A stretch of 64,000 bases of DNA from Niallia sp. NCCP-28. Its GTDB lineage: Bacteria; Bacillota; Bacilli; Bacillales; Cytobacillaceae. This document shows positions 38,580-47,134 of the stretch, one piece after another. Position 1 is the stretch's first letter, and every line of letters starts with the position of its first letter. The DNA lies in the NCBI RefSeq assembly GCF_023168165.1, contig NZ_BQYJ01000001.1, positions 62,001-126,000 of the forward strand. The letters are read 5' to 3'. The position numbers and the translations under genes were made by a program. The notes under the pieces were generated by a model that saw only the letters and a list, made by a program, of their open reading frames with translations, was not told the DNA's origin and made no database searches.

Positions 38580-39494
38580 TTCTTCATCACCTTATTATTA
38601 AAAATCATTCCCTTATGCTATTGCTTTAAGAATAATCTTCATTAAATTGAATTATCATAAAACTTGGCCAAATTTAGTGACTACTTCGTTTGTTAATATT
38701 TATAAACTAGGTATTATACAATTTAAATATTGGTTAAATCCTTCTCTTTTAAAGAAGCAACCTAAATAAAAATGGTTCATACGTGTTCTTGATGAAGAAA
38801 CAGATACTTATCCAAAACTAGGTTCGTCTGTTTCTTTGTTAAAACTCTCTCAATATATATTTTTACTCTGCTCCTAATAAAGTGATCTAGTGAATAAATG
38901 ATTAGGTAGGCAAAATCTATTGATTCATATCTGAAAATCTATATGGCTTAATAACAAATATCTCTTACTCCATACATTCACCAGTTTATTACGGAAAACA
39001 ACTCACATTAAATACAACAAACAAAGATGTGAAAAAACATAAATGTTTTGTATAGTATATGGCGTGTCTTTTGAATTGGTACTTAGATCTCTTCACTATA
39101 TTTTTTTAAGCAAAATGACTAAGAGAAGATTACTAATTGGAACACACTAAGATTTCTTTCTGAGTTAAAAAAATTAATAAGAGGAAGAAAATACGGATTC
39201 ATTATTGAATGGAGAATTACTTCATTACCTTTAAAAACAAGGATTAATTTACCATTTTTTTACAATAAAAACAGAACTTCAATCAGGCTTTTATTCTACA
39301 AGTTTCTACCCACCTAGATTTCTCATTTTCTCTTATCATCCCTTAGATCAGGGTCAAAACCCCATTAATGTGTGCTAAAAAACAAGGATAATTATCATAC
39401 TTCAAAACTTTTTATTATTGCTTTAAATTGCCAATAGCCTAGTCTTATTAGCAAGAGGTATTAGTAATAAAAAATACTTGCTAAATAAGATACC
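38580..39494. other. Long gap; only an intergenic repeat
   Basis: AT-rich, no coding frame with a ribosome-binding site. Repeat copy B occupies 39273-39385. Confidence 0.5.
39273..39385 (+). repeat. Intergenic repeat, copy B
   Basis: GAACTTCAATCAGGCTTTT, CCTAGATTTCTCATTTTCTC, CTTATCATCCCTTAGAT, AGGGTCAAAACCC and CATTAATGTGTGCTAAAAA align with copies A and C in the same order and orientation. Confidence 0.7.
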
Positions 39495-40472
39495 TTATAT
39501 GGATTCTCCATCATTTATTATAGATACCATCTCCTCTACACGATGAAAAAAAGTATGCTCCTTCTCTACTCTTTCCCTCCCCCTTTTAGCAATTCCCCTT
39601 CTTTCTTCCTCTGCTTGGAGATAGTATTTTGCTTTTTCAATAAGTTCTTCCTCGCTTCTAAATGAAACGATTTCTTTCTGTTCTATAAAATGTGTTGGCA
39701 AATCCTCTTTAAATTCAATCAATTGAAATGCAGCACAGGCAGCAACATCAAATGTGCGATTATTGATGCTTTTGCCGACAATCCCTAGTTTATTTTCATT
39801 ATGCCGTTGATTTGCTGGGCGATGTGTATTTAATACAATTTTGGCACCATTATAGTAATTGGCGACAATGGATGGATCCACCCAATCATAATTAATGGAT
39901 ATATTCTGGTAGCGTCTGAATTTCCGCAGCAAATGTTTCCATGGTCCCACTACTTGAATGTGAAAAGGCGTATAGTGCGCTAGAAGCTGAATACATCTAA
40001 TTCGATCCGGATAAGGATATCCAACCAAACAGATGTCACTCTGGTATTTTTCGCCTGCTTGCTTCGGTGCAAATAAATGAGAATCTGTGGCTAGCGAGAG
40101 ATGATAGGCTTTTTGATGTCCATTTTTTTGATAATATTCTAGAGCGGCAGAATCGATGGTGAAAACATAATCAAAATCTTTTGCTAGCGATGAAGTAAGA
40201 TCCATATAATAAGGATCTTCCGTCAACCACACCGCTGTTTTAACCCCTCGCTGCTTTAAATATCGCAGCATATCAGCAGGCAGATAAAATCCTACTAGTG
40301 TTAATGCGATATCTGGATTAAATTTTGCTATTAGCGATTGAAAATCTGACATTTCCTTTTCTACTGGAAAAAATTCTACATCTTGTCCTATGATTTTCAA
40401 CTCTTTTTGAATGCATGATTCAAACCATTCATAAATCCCTTTATATCCGGAAGAAATAAATAAAATCTTCAT
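39495..40472 (-). CDS. cgeB: CgeB-like spore maturation glycosyltransferase
   Basis: 325 residues from MKILFISSGYKGIYEWFESC; B. subtilis CgeB is of similar size (317). TAVWLTEDPYYMDLTSSLAK and DYVFTIDSAALEYYQKNG are typical of the CgeB/DUF3880 family, and SINNRTFDVAACAAFQLIEF marks its C-terminal transferase part. Start at 40472 since AGGAG lies 8 bp upstream; a longer frame to 40595 has unlike-family residues. In B. subtilis the sigma-K-controlled cge genes shape the outermost spore layer. Divergent from the CsxC-like gene at 40765. Confidence 0.85.
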   Translation of the reverse strand: MKILFISSGYKGIYEWFESCIQKELKIIGQDVEFFPVEKEMSDFQSLIAKFNPDIALTLVGFYLPADMLRYLKQRGVKTAVWLTEDPYYMDLTSSLAKDFDYVFTIDSAALEYYQKNGHQKAYHLSLATDSHLFAPKQAGEKYQSDICLVGYPYPDRIRCIQLLAHYTPFHIQVVGPWKHLLRKFRRYQNISINYDWVDPSIVANYYNGAKIVLNTHRPANQRHNENKLGIVGKSINNRTFDVAACAAFQLIEFKEDLPTHFIEQKEIVSFRSEEELIEKAKYYLQAEEERRGIAKRGRERVEKEHTFFHRVEEMVSIINDGESI

Positions 40473-40764
40473 TTGAACGACTCCTAAAATTAATAATGGA
40501 ATGCTTCCGATATCAAAACAAAAGTTATCTATTGCTTTGTTTTGAAGCTTGCTACTTATCCATTTTATGAATATCCGCAAACAGTGTGATAACAAATTAA
40601 CTTTTAATAAAAAACAAATATCAAATAAAATTGAGAAACTAGTCCAAGCATAAAGGACAATAAAACATATATTTAAGTATAACTAAAGACAAAGGTCGCT
40701 AACTAAAAAACAGTTATAAGCTTTTGATTCTTTGGAATATAAAAAATTTATAGGAGTGAAATGT

Positions 40765-41547
40765 ATGAAAAAAAATACAGGTTGCGGTTGCAACGATCAT
40801 CATGATTGTCCACAAGGGTTGTCTTGTGACAAAGTAAAATCAACAGTCGGCAGTACAAATGTAACACCATTTGAAGTATCTGGCACTGAAGAAATTACAG
40901 CAGTATTGGCTGATGTTTTATTACAAACACAAGTAGAGGCTGATATTAAACTTCCTTCATATGCAAGAGAAGTTAAAAACATTCGAAAAAATATTCGTTT
41001 AACACAATGTAAAGCATTGCCAAATTCTCTAGACCCAACAGGAATGTCTGTAAAGTTAATGGTGGAAGGATATGTTCATAAAAACATTCAATATGTGGAA
41101 GACTGTTATGGAGTACTAAAAGATTACGCAGTAAACGTACCTTTTAGATTTTTCCAATTGGTAGAGCTAGAAAGACCTGTAGAATTCCCACTTGGTGAAT
41201 TCAGCAGCAAAAACAGCAGCACATTTGAAAGAAGAGAAATTGCTAAAGACGGTATGGGTGCTGACCCTTGCCTAGCAGGCTCTTTAACATTTGAAGTATT
41301 TACAGAACCAGTTCAATGCAAATTATTAGCAACTGCTATTAATGAGTGGGACTTCTTTACAAATCATGATAATTGGGGAAGATTTGATAAAATTACAGAA
41401 AAAATGGATGTAGTAGTAGCACTTAAATTATATCAAAAACAACAAACTCCTGATCCAATCCCATCTCCATCAGGTTTTCCACGCCCAACATTTTCAACAA
41501 CTTCTAATGGGACAATTGCTGACTTCTTCCGTGGCATGATTGGCTAA
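40765..41547 (+). CDS. CsxC-like spore surface protein, copy 1
   Basis: 260 residues from MKKNTGCGCNDHHDCPQGLS. The core VLADVLLQTQVEADIKLPSY, VKNIRKNIRLTQCKALPN, VEGYVHKNIQYVEDCYG and VNVPFRFFQLVEL matches the pattern shared with the proteins at 43428 and 44524 and with Bacillus proteins annotated as CsxC family, named after an exosporium protein of Clostridium sporogenes. Cysteine-rich N-terminus CGCNDHHDC is suited to cross-linking or metal binding. Start chosen for AGGAG upstream. Ends at a strong terminator. Confidence 0.75.
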   Translation: MKKNTGCGCNDHHDCPQGLSCDKVKSTVGSTNVTPFEVSGTEEITAVLADVLLQTQVEADIKLPSYAREVKNIRKNIRLTQCKALPNSLDPTGMSVKLMVEGYVHKNIQYVEDCYGVLKDYAVNVPFRFFQLVELERPVEFPLGEFSSKNSSTFERREIAKDGMGADPCLAGSLTFEVFTEPVQCKLLATAINEWDFFTNHDNWGRFDKITEKMDVVVALKLYQKQQTPDPIPSPSGFPRPTFSTTSNGTIADFFRGMIG

Positions 41548-41555
41548 TACTAAAC

Positions 41556-41593
41556 AAATAAAGGGTGCCTCCAAAAAGAGGCACCCTTTATTT
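41556..41593 (+). terminator. Strong intrinsic terminator
   Basis: AAATAAAGGGTGCCTC and GAGGCACCCTTTATTT form a 16-bp stem around a 6-base loop. It serves the plus-strand gene at 40765 and, by symmetry, the convergent gene at 41647. Confidence 0.9.
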
Positions 41594-41646
41594 GACTATT
41601 GATTAATTCAAAACAACTCTCAACAAATAAAAAATTAGCAATCTAC

Positions 41647-43377
41647 TTAATTAAACTCCACATACTGCTCTTGCAGCAAATCAATGGATATAAGTGCTCT
41701 TCCTTGGATGTGAAGCTTTTTTGCATCCTCGTGCGATTCTAAATCATGATGACAAATAATATTCATGCTAATTAAGCTGCTTTCGACAGGATCCGCAAAT
41801 GTTTGATCTGCTTCCAAATGGAAGGTAGGCACATCGCTATAAAAGGATTGGAACATAAATTCCCTCTGACTGCTGCTTGGTACTAAAGGAGGATACAGCC
41901 AATTTGCCTTTACTACTTTTTCCACATGTAATGGCAGCTTTATAGTATGAAGTGTTTGATTAGGGTGCTGATTCACATATTCAATACTAGCCAGAAGCGT
42001 TCCTTTAAAAAAGATAGTGTTTGAAGGCAGTGCTGCAAAACATTCAAAATTTTGTATAGACCATTTGATATTTTCCACATTGTCCATTGGCCATATCCAA
42101 TCAAACGCATCCAAAATATTAATTTCTATATTTAATCTTGCAAGCAATATAGGATATTTTACAACTGGAACCGGCTTATCCCCAAAAAATCCATCATCTT
42201 GAGATTTCTGCGGCTGATTAGCATGTTCCGTATGTTTTTTTTTCATTTCATCGACAAAATGATCTTCCAATTCATCATATACGGCAGAGGATTCTTCTGG
42301 TGATGATGAAAGTAGATGTTGTTCTTTGGTACTTGATGTATCAATTTGTTCATCTAATTCCCCTTCTAACAGAGAATATATCTCTTCTTCTAATGAGAGC
42401 ATACTGTCTGAATTCCAATTGCTTATAAATTCATCCTCTTCTAGTTGATTGGAAGACTCCTCTGGCATAGATGCATCTTGACTAGAATTATTGCTGTCAG
42501 AAGAAAGTAGAACCTCTTTATCTGACAATGGTTCTTCCATCTGTACACTATTATCAGAAAGTTGTTCTAAAAGCGATTCCTTCATCAAAGAGAACAAATC
42601 ATTCTCTCCATCATCGTATACATGTTTGAACTCTTCGATTTTCGAATTTTTTTCCTTCTTAGAAGATATTTTCTCTATCAGAAGCGGACTTTCATTCTCC
42701 ATCGATAAAAGCTCTTCCCGCAATTCGTTTTCCTTCTCAGAAGATATTTTCTCTATCGGGAGCGAACTTCCATTCTCCACAGATAAAAGTTCTTCCCGCA
42801 ATTCGTTCTCCTTATCAGACGATATTTTTTCTATCAGGAGCGGACTTTCATCTTCCATAGATAAAAGCTCTTCGAGCATAATTAATATCGCTTCTTCTAT
42901 TGAATTTAGAGACTTTTCCTGACTAGATGGAAATTCGTCCACTAACGATTCCTTATCCTTTAATTTCAGCTCTTCTTCCAAATTTTCATCATTATTATCA
43001 GACGACTCCATTAATTCATCTTTGAGCACTTCTTCCCCTTCCTCTTGAATCAAATTTATTGAATGAAAGTGTTTTCCCTCTATTTTTGGTGGAGGAAGAA
43101 GGAATGGCTTCGGAATATTTTCCTTTATCTTCTTTTGGCCAGATATTGAATTACTTTGTCCTTTCACATCTAAATATTCATTATCTTTTTTATCCAGATG
43201 TTCTATTTTATTGTTTTCAGCAAGACTTTCTCCTTGCTTCCTATTTGGAAAATCAAGTGATGCAGTCTGGCCTTTCACGTAATTCGTTTGATCCATATCT
43301 ATTATATCTAACTTTGGATGAAATCGATTCATATCTTCAGAAGGTTTACTCGTTTTATTTGTCTTTTTATTAAGCAT
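41647..43377 (-). CDS. Large acidic repeat protein with CsxC-like C-terminus
   Basis: 576 residues. Residues 1-400 are low-complexity and strongly acidic (many Glu, Asp, Ser). They include about two and a half copies of a 26-residue unit (KENELREELLSVENGSSLPI type; 42650-42880). The C-terminal 170 residues (VVKYPILLARLNIEINILDA, WSIQNFECFAALPSNTIFFK, LHTIKLPLHVEKVVKANW) follow the beta-pattern of the CsxC-like proteins but lack their cysteines. Downstream of the CsxC-like gene at 43428 by only 50 bp with GAGGAGG between, so co-transcribed. Probably a structural spore-surface protein; function unknown. Confidence 0.7.
   Translation of the reverse strand: MLNKKTNKTSKPSEDMNRFHPKLDIIDMDQTNYVKGQTASLDFPNRKQGESLAENNKIEHLDKKDNEYLDVKGQSNSISGQKKIKENIPKPFLLPPPKIEGKHFHSINLIQEEGEEVLKDELMESSDNNDENLEEELKLKDKESLVDEFPSSQEKSLNSIEEAILIMLEELLSMEDESPLLIEKISSDKENELREELLSVENGSSLPIEKISSEKENELREELLSMENESPLLIEKISSKKEKNSKIEEFKHVYDDGENDLFSLMKESLLEQLSDNSVQMEEPLSDKEVLLSSDSNNSSQDASMPEESSNQLEEDEFISNWNSDSMLSLEEEIYSLLEGELDEQIDTSSTKEQHLLSSSPEESSAVYDELEDHFVDEMKKKHTEHANQPQKSQDDGFFGDKPVPVVKYPILLARLNIEINILDAFDWIWPMDNVENIKWSIQNFECFAALPSNTIFFKGTLLASIEYVNQHPNQTLHTIKLPLHVEKVVKANWLYPPLVPSSSQREFMFQSFYSDVPTFHLEADQTFADPVESSLISMNIICHHDLESHEDAKKLHIQGRALISIDLLQEQYVEFN
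42650..42880 (-). repeat. In-gene tandem repeat, 78-bp unit
   Basis: Units encoding ISSDKENELREELLSVENGS plus SLPIEK, and ISSEKENELREELLSMENES plus PLLIEK, repeat directly with about 2.5 copies. Divergence between units is small, indicating recent expansion. Confidence 0.75.
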
Positions 43378-43427
43378 TCATCCCAACCCTCCTCCTCGCA
43401 CCTAAATTTATTGGGTTCTATACTTTT

Positions 43428-44204
43428 TTAGCTGCATTCATCACAATCACAATGATGAGCATCATTGGTAGTGGAGGAAACACGAATCTGTTGATTTTGA
43501 AGTACTTTTAAGGTGATATCAACTACCATTTTTTCCTCAATCTTTGTAAAGAACCCTTCTCCTAATGGACCGCCATTTGGAAGATGCTCTCTATCTACTG
43601 CTTCATCCCACTCAATAATTTTGCTAGAAATGAGTTCACAGAATGGAAGTTCATTATAATGTTGGGTACTTTCTTGGTGAAACTGTGAAAGGTCACTAGA
43701 TTGAAATTCATCTTTTTCAGGAAAACCCGTAGGCAATGGTTTGGAAACTAAGAAGTCAAATTCACTGCGTTTGTTAACTTCAGGCAAAACTGGAGCTGTT
43801 AAGAAATGTTTAATCTCGGTTACACATTGAAATGGCACATCTACTGTGAATGAATGTAAATCTGATGCAACAGATCTAGCTGTGCTTTGATCAATTTCTT
43901 TACTAGGACTCGCATATTGGATATTTTTTCGCACATATCCTTTTACAAATAATTTATTTGTCGGCAACAGCAACCTACATTGAGTTAATTTTATATGTTT
44001 TTTCACATCTTTTATTTCTAATACAGGTTCCGGAAAATCAATAAAAGCATCCAGATTAACCTGAAGAGTAAGCTCAGCTAAAACAACAGGAATTTTTGTA
44101 ATAATTTTTCCTAGTGTTATATGGGGATGATGGGGATGGCTTTCACATTCATTTTGAGTTGATGAAGCTTTACATTCATAATTTTTTTTATTTGCATCTG
44201 ACAT
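43428..44204 (-). CDS. CsxC-like spore surface protein, copy 2
   Basis: 258 residues. Core VPVVLAELTLQVNLDAFIDF, EIKDVKKHIKLTQCRLLLPT, FVKGYVRKNIQYASPSKEID, FTVDVPFQCVTEIKHF, then EKMVVDITLKVLQNQQIRVS and a C-terminal HHCDCDECS metal-binding-like cluster. Closely related to copy 3 at 44524. AAGGAGG precedes the ATG, and a sigma-K-like promoter lies upstream. First gene of a two-gene unit with the acidic protein. Confidence 0.78.
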   Translation of the reverse strand: MSDANKKNYECKASSTQNECESHPHHPHITLGKIITKIPVVLAELTLQVNLDAFIDFPEPVLEIKDVKKHIKLTQCRLLLPTNKLFVKGYVRKNIQYASPSKEIDQSTARSVASDLHSFTVDVPFQCVTEIKHFLTAPVLPEVNKRSEFDFLVSKPLPTGFPEKDEFQSSDLSQFHQESTQHYNELPFCELISSKIIEWDEAVDREHLPNGGPLGEGFFTKIEEKMVVDITLKVLQNQQIRVSSTTNDAHHCDCDECS

Positions 44205-44231
44205 TTTGGGTCCTCCTTAAACAAGATAATG

Positions 44232-44260
44232 CATCTTATGCAGGTTAAATATCTATGTTT
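44232..44260 (-). promoter_or_regulatory. Sigma-K-like promoter of CsxC-like gene 2
   Basis: On the minus strand AAAC (44257-44260) and CATAAGATG (44232-44240) are separated by 16 bp, one mismatch from AC-N16-CATAnnnTA. It lies 28 bp upstream of the start codon and fits late sporulation expression. Confidence 0.5.
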
Positions 44261-44424
44261 GGGCAGAAGCCTACTATTAAAATTTTTTCCTAGTATTCTA
44301 TTCATTCAAAATAATCGATTGAAAAATATCGAATTTATAATAAAATTAAATTTTTAAATAATTAATTCGAATATACGGTCATTTTTAATAATCCAGAATA
44401 TGTATATCAGTAAAATGATTATAT

Positions 44425-44473
44425 TACAAAAAAGACAATATCTTGGATTTCTGATGAATGTTCCAAGATATTG
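44425..44473 (-). terminator. Intrinsic terminator of CsxC-like gene 3
   Basis: CAATATCTTGGA and TCCAAGATATTG form a 12-bp stem; on the minus strand a T-run (TCTTTTTTG) follows. Confidence 0.85.
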
Positions 44474-44523
44474 CCTATAATATTTATCTCAATCAGCTAA
44501 TTACCAATAAAAAGTATAAATTA

Positions 44524-45321
44524 TTAGAATCCTGGTGGTGTAGGAAGCGCTATAACACGGACTTGTTGCTTTTGCAACACTTTAATTCTAAACTCTAAAA
44601 ACATTTTTTCCTCCACATGATGGAAAATACCTTCTTCAAAAGGTGCAATACCTGGCAATGGTTTACGATCTATAGCTTCATCCCATTCAACAATATCACT
44701 TCTTAACAATTCGCAAAATGGAATTTCATTATAAAACTGTGTGCTTACTTGATGAAACTGGGAAAGATCACTGGATAGTAGTTGATCCTTTTCTGGATAT
44801 CCATGCCCTAACTCTTGAGCTCTAAAGAAGTCAAATTCTTTTCTTGTATTGTTGAATGGAAGCTGTGGTGGTGTTAAAAAGTCCTCACTATTTATTTTTG
44901 TTACACATTCAAAAGGCACATCAACTGTCAGAGAACGTATTTCAGAAACAACACTTTCGTCTGTTGATCCTGGACAAGGTGTAGCATATTGAATATTTTT
45001 GCGGACAAACCCCTTTATAAATAAGCTAAGTGTTCTTGGCTGAAATGGACCAGCTGGATCAAATTCAGAAATTCCTGGCAGCAGTAATCGGCATTGCACA
45101 ATTTTTATCCGTTTTTTAATGTCTTTAATTTCAAGAACTGGATCTGAAAAATGGATCTTTGCAACTAAATTGGTCCTCACTGTTAATTCTGCCAGTGTAA
45201 CTGGAACTTTTAAAATAGTTTCGCCTGCTGGTGTTGTAATAGGATTTGTTATCGGTTCACTCTCACACTCACCAACATGCGCGTTAACCTGTACCCCCAT
45301 ACAATTTTCATCTTTTTTCAT
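44524..45321 (-). CDS. CsxC-like spore surface protein, copy 3
   Basis: 265 residues. VPVTLAELTVRTNLVAKIHF, EIKDIKKRIKIVQCRLLLPG, FIKGFVRKNIQYATPCPGST, LTVDVPFECVTKI, IPFCELLRSDIVEWDEAIDR and EEKMFLEFRIKVLQKQQVRV align along the length with copy 2. AGAGGGGG precedes the ATG. Own terminator, so separate transcript from copy 2. Such proteins are thought to be part of the exosporium or outer coat; assembly details unknown. Confidence 0.78.
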   Translation of the reverse strand: MKKDENCMGVQVNAHVGECESEPITNPITTPAGETILKVPVTLAELTVRTNLVAKIHFSDPVLEIKDIKKRIKIVQCRLLLPGISEFDPAGPFQPRTLSLFIKGFVRKNIQYATPCPGSTDESVVSEIRSLTVDVPFECVTKINSEDFLTPPQLPFNNTRKEFDFFRAQELGHGYPEKDQLLSSDLSQFHQVSTQFYNEIPFCELLRSDIVEWDEAIDRKPLPGIAPFEEGIFHHVEEKMFLEFRIKVLQKQQVRVIALPTPPGF

Positions 45322-45497
45322 TATTAATTCCCCCTCTATTTTTTAATACAATGCATTGTATGCACGCCTAATAAAGAATGCAGTAGGACATACATGGAAT
45401 TTTTGGATAAGCTTTTAAATATTAAAAGCAAATAGGATAGTACATGCACAGAAAAACCTTTATCTTGCATAGGATTCAAAAGGAGGAGTGAGAATAT

Positions 45498-46700
45498 ATG
45501 AAAAGTAAAAATTTATTCGCCATTGATATTGGAAATAGTTGGTACAAATGTTTAACATATGATTATGGGACAGAATGCCAATACCAACTTCCAAATGCCC
45601 TTGCCCATTTTGATGAAGAATTTTATGAAAAACCATATGATGAAGATGATGTAGATTTTGAAGAAAATTTAATTATTGAGATAAAAAGCCACGCCATTCT
45701 GGATAAAAGAGAAATATACTATATCGGCAAAGCTGCAGCCAAACAAAGAGATGTCAGCTTAACAGCATATCATAATCAAAAAGCAACAGAAGATCGTACC
45801 TATATACTACTATTTGGCCTAGCAGCTTACCATGCTGTACAACTCCATCATGATGAAAACGAAATCAATTATACGATTGATCAATTAGCTGTGTCATTGC
45901 CTACTACACAATTTAAAGAAAAAAAAGAGATATTTAAACAAAGATTATTAGGTACACACACGATTATTTTTCATAAAGTTCCTGGATTTGCAGAACCGAA
46001 AGAGCTAGTAGTCAAATTAAAGATTGAAGATGTTATTGTTGGTGCAGAAGGTGCATGTGCTTATCTAGGACTAACACGTAATCTAGAAACATTAACTATT
46101 TATAATGATTCACTAGTAAATGATTCAAAAAAAGGGATTATTATTGGAGATCTTGGCGGCGATTCTATTGATTTTGTAGGCATAAAAAATAATAAACCAG
46201 TTTCTTCTGTTGAAGGCGAAACCTTTGGCATCAATCCATTTCTTGATAACATCATACAAAAAATAAGCAAAAATGAAATGTATAAATTCGATTCCCGTGC
46301 AGAACTTGAAGAAAAATTAGCGGCTGGACAGTCAGAATGGTATGTAGAACCATATGCCGGGGTCAAAAAAGATATTAGCAAATACATTATTCCTCAATTA
46401 AAACTAATGGCAATTAAATATCTAGAGCATTTTGATCGTGTTCGTTCAACCTCCAATGAAATTAAAGGAGCAACTAGATATATCGCTGTAGGAGGAGCAG
46501 CAAAATTAGCACAAAAACAAATACAAGAAGCTGCTGTCAAATGGTCTGAACGGGGACGTCCCATCCATTTAACCTTCCCAGAAAACATGGAAAAATTAAA
46601 TGTCGTTGGGCTCATGATTCTTGCAAAAATGAAGCAGCTAAAGAATGAGCAAGAGCAAGAACAAAACGATACTACAAATCTTAATTTCGTTAAAGGATAA
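45498..46700 (+). CDS. ParM/StbA-type actin-like ATPase
   Basis: 400 residues. Actin-fold motifs: phosphate-1 FAIDIGNSWYKCLTYDYG, phosphate-2 GIIIGDLGGDSIDFVG, adenosine YIAVGGAAKLAQKQ. This is the ParM/Alp group, usually plasmid-borne filament proteins that push DNA apart. Here it lies in an apparently chromosomal spore-surface cluster, followed by a small gene 11 bp downstream that may encode its adaptor. AGGAGG precedes the ATG. A role in sporulation or an inherited plasmid segregation cassette are both possible. Confidence 0.85.
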   Translation: MKSKNLFAIDIGNSWYKCLTYDYGTECQYQLPNALAHFDEEFYEKPYDEDDVDFEENLIIEIKSHAILDKREIYYIGKAAAKQRDVSLTAYHNQKATEDRTYILLFGLAAYHAVQLHHDENEINYTIDQLAVSLPTTQFKEKKEIFKQRLLGTHTIIFHKVPGFAEPKELVVKLKIEDVIVGAEGACAYLGLTRNLETLTIYNDSLVNDSKKGIIIGDLGGDSIDFVGIKNNKPVSSVEGETFGINPFLDNIIQKISKNEMYKFDSRAELEEKLAAGQSEWYVEPYAGVKKDISKYIIPQLKLMAIKYLEHFDRVRSTSNEIKGATRYIAVGGAAKLAQKQIQEAAVKWSERGRPIHLTFPENMEKLNVVGLMILAKMKQLKNEQEQEQNDTTNLNFVKG

Positions 46701-46711
46701 GGATGATAATT

Positions 46712-47086
46712 ATGTCAAAAATGTATACTGATTATACTAACATGACTGCCATTACAATTCCTGATCAATTCATTGATGTTAAAACAGGTGACTCACAGCT
46801 TATCACTGCAAAAATGCAAGAGCAAATTGAATATCATACCCACAACCAAACACTCCTGCATCTTTTATTATCTGCTTTAAATAGTTATCTACATCCTAAG
46901 ATAGCTCATGAAGGAACGAAAGAAATACTTGCAGAGCTGTCTGAGATAAAAGAAATGATGATGCAAACTTATTCTACCCCATCTAACTATCCTATAAAAT
47001 CGCTGATAAAACATAATCCAAAAACGGTATCAGCAGAATTAAATATGAAAGATGTGGAGGATATTCTTGAAATTTTTGGTGGATAG
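46712..47086 (+). CDS. Small protein encoded after the ParM-like actin
   Basis: About 124 residues from MSKMYTDYTNMTAITIPDQF (start at 46712 has ATAAGG at suitable distance; ATG at 46703 does not). C-terminus KHNPKTVSAELNMKDVEDIL looks helical. No family recognised. By position it resembles the ParR-type DNA-binding adaptors that follow parM genes, though no ribbon-helix-helix pattern is evident. Ends just before a terminator. Confidence 0.7.
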   Translation: MSKMYTDYTNMTAITIPDQFIDVKTGDSQLITAKMQEQIEYHTHNQTLLHLLLSALNSYLHPKIAHEGTKEILAELSEIKEMMMQTYSTPSNYPIKSLIKHNPKTVSAELNMKDVEDILEIFGG

Positions 47087-47098
47087 TTTTTATGTATA

Positions 47099-47130
47099 TG
47101 TGAACTCAAAAATATGAGTTCACATTTTTT
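47099..47130 (+). terminator. Intrinsic terminator of the ParM operon
   Basis: TGTGAACTCA and TGAGTTCACA form a perfect 10-bp stem followed by TTTTTTG. Confidence 0.9.
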
Positions 47131-47134
47131 GTGT

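Noticed and set aside
42491-42922. Serine-rich plus-strand frame opposite the acidic repeat gene
   Set aside because: Antisense of Glu/Asp-rich codons gives Ser/Phe-rich frames; no ribosome-binding site.
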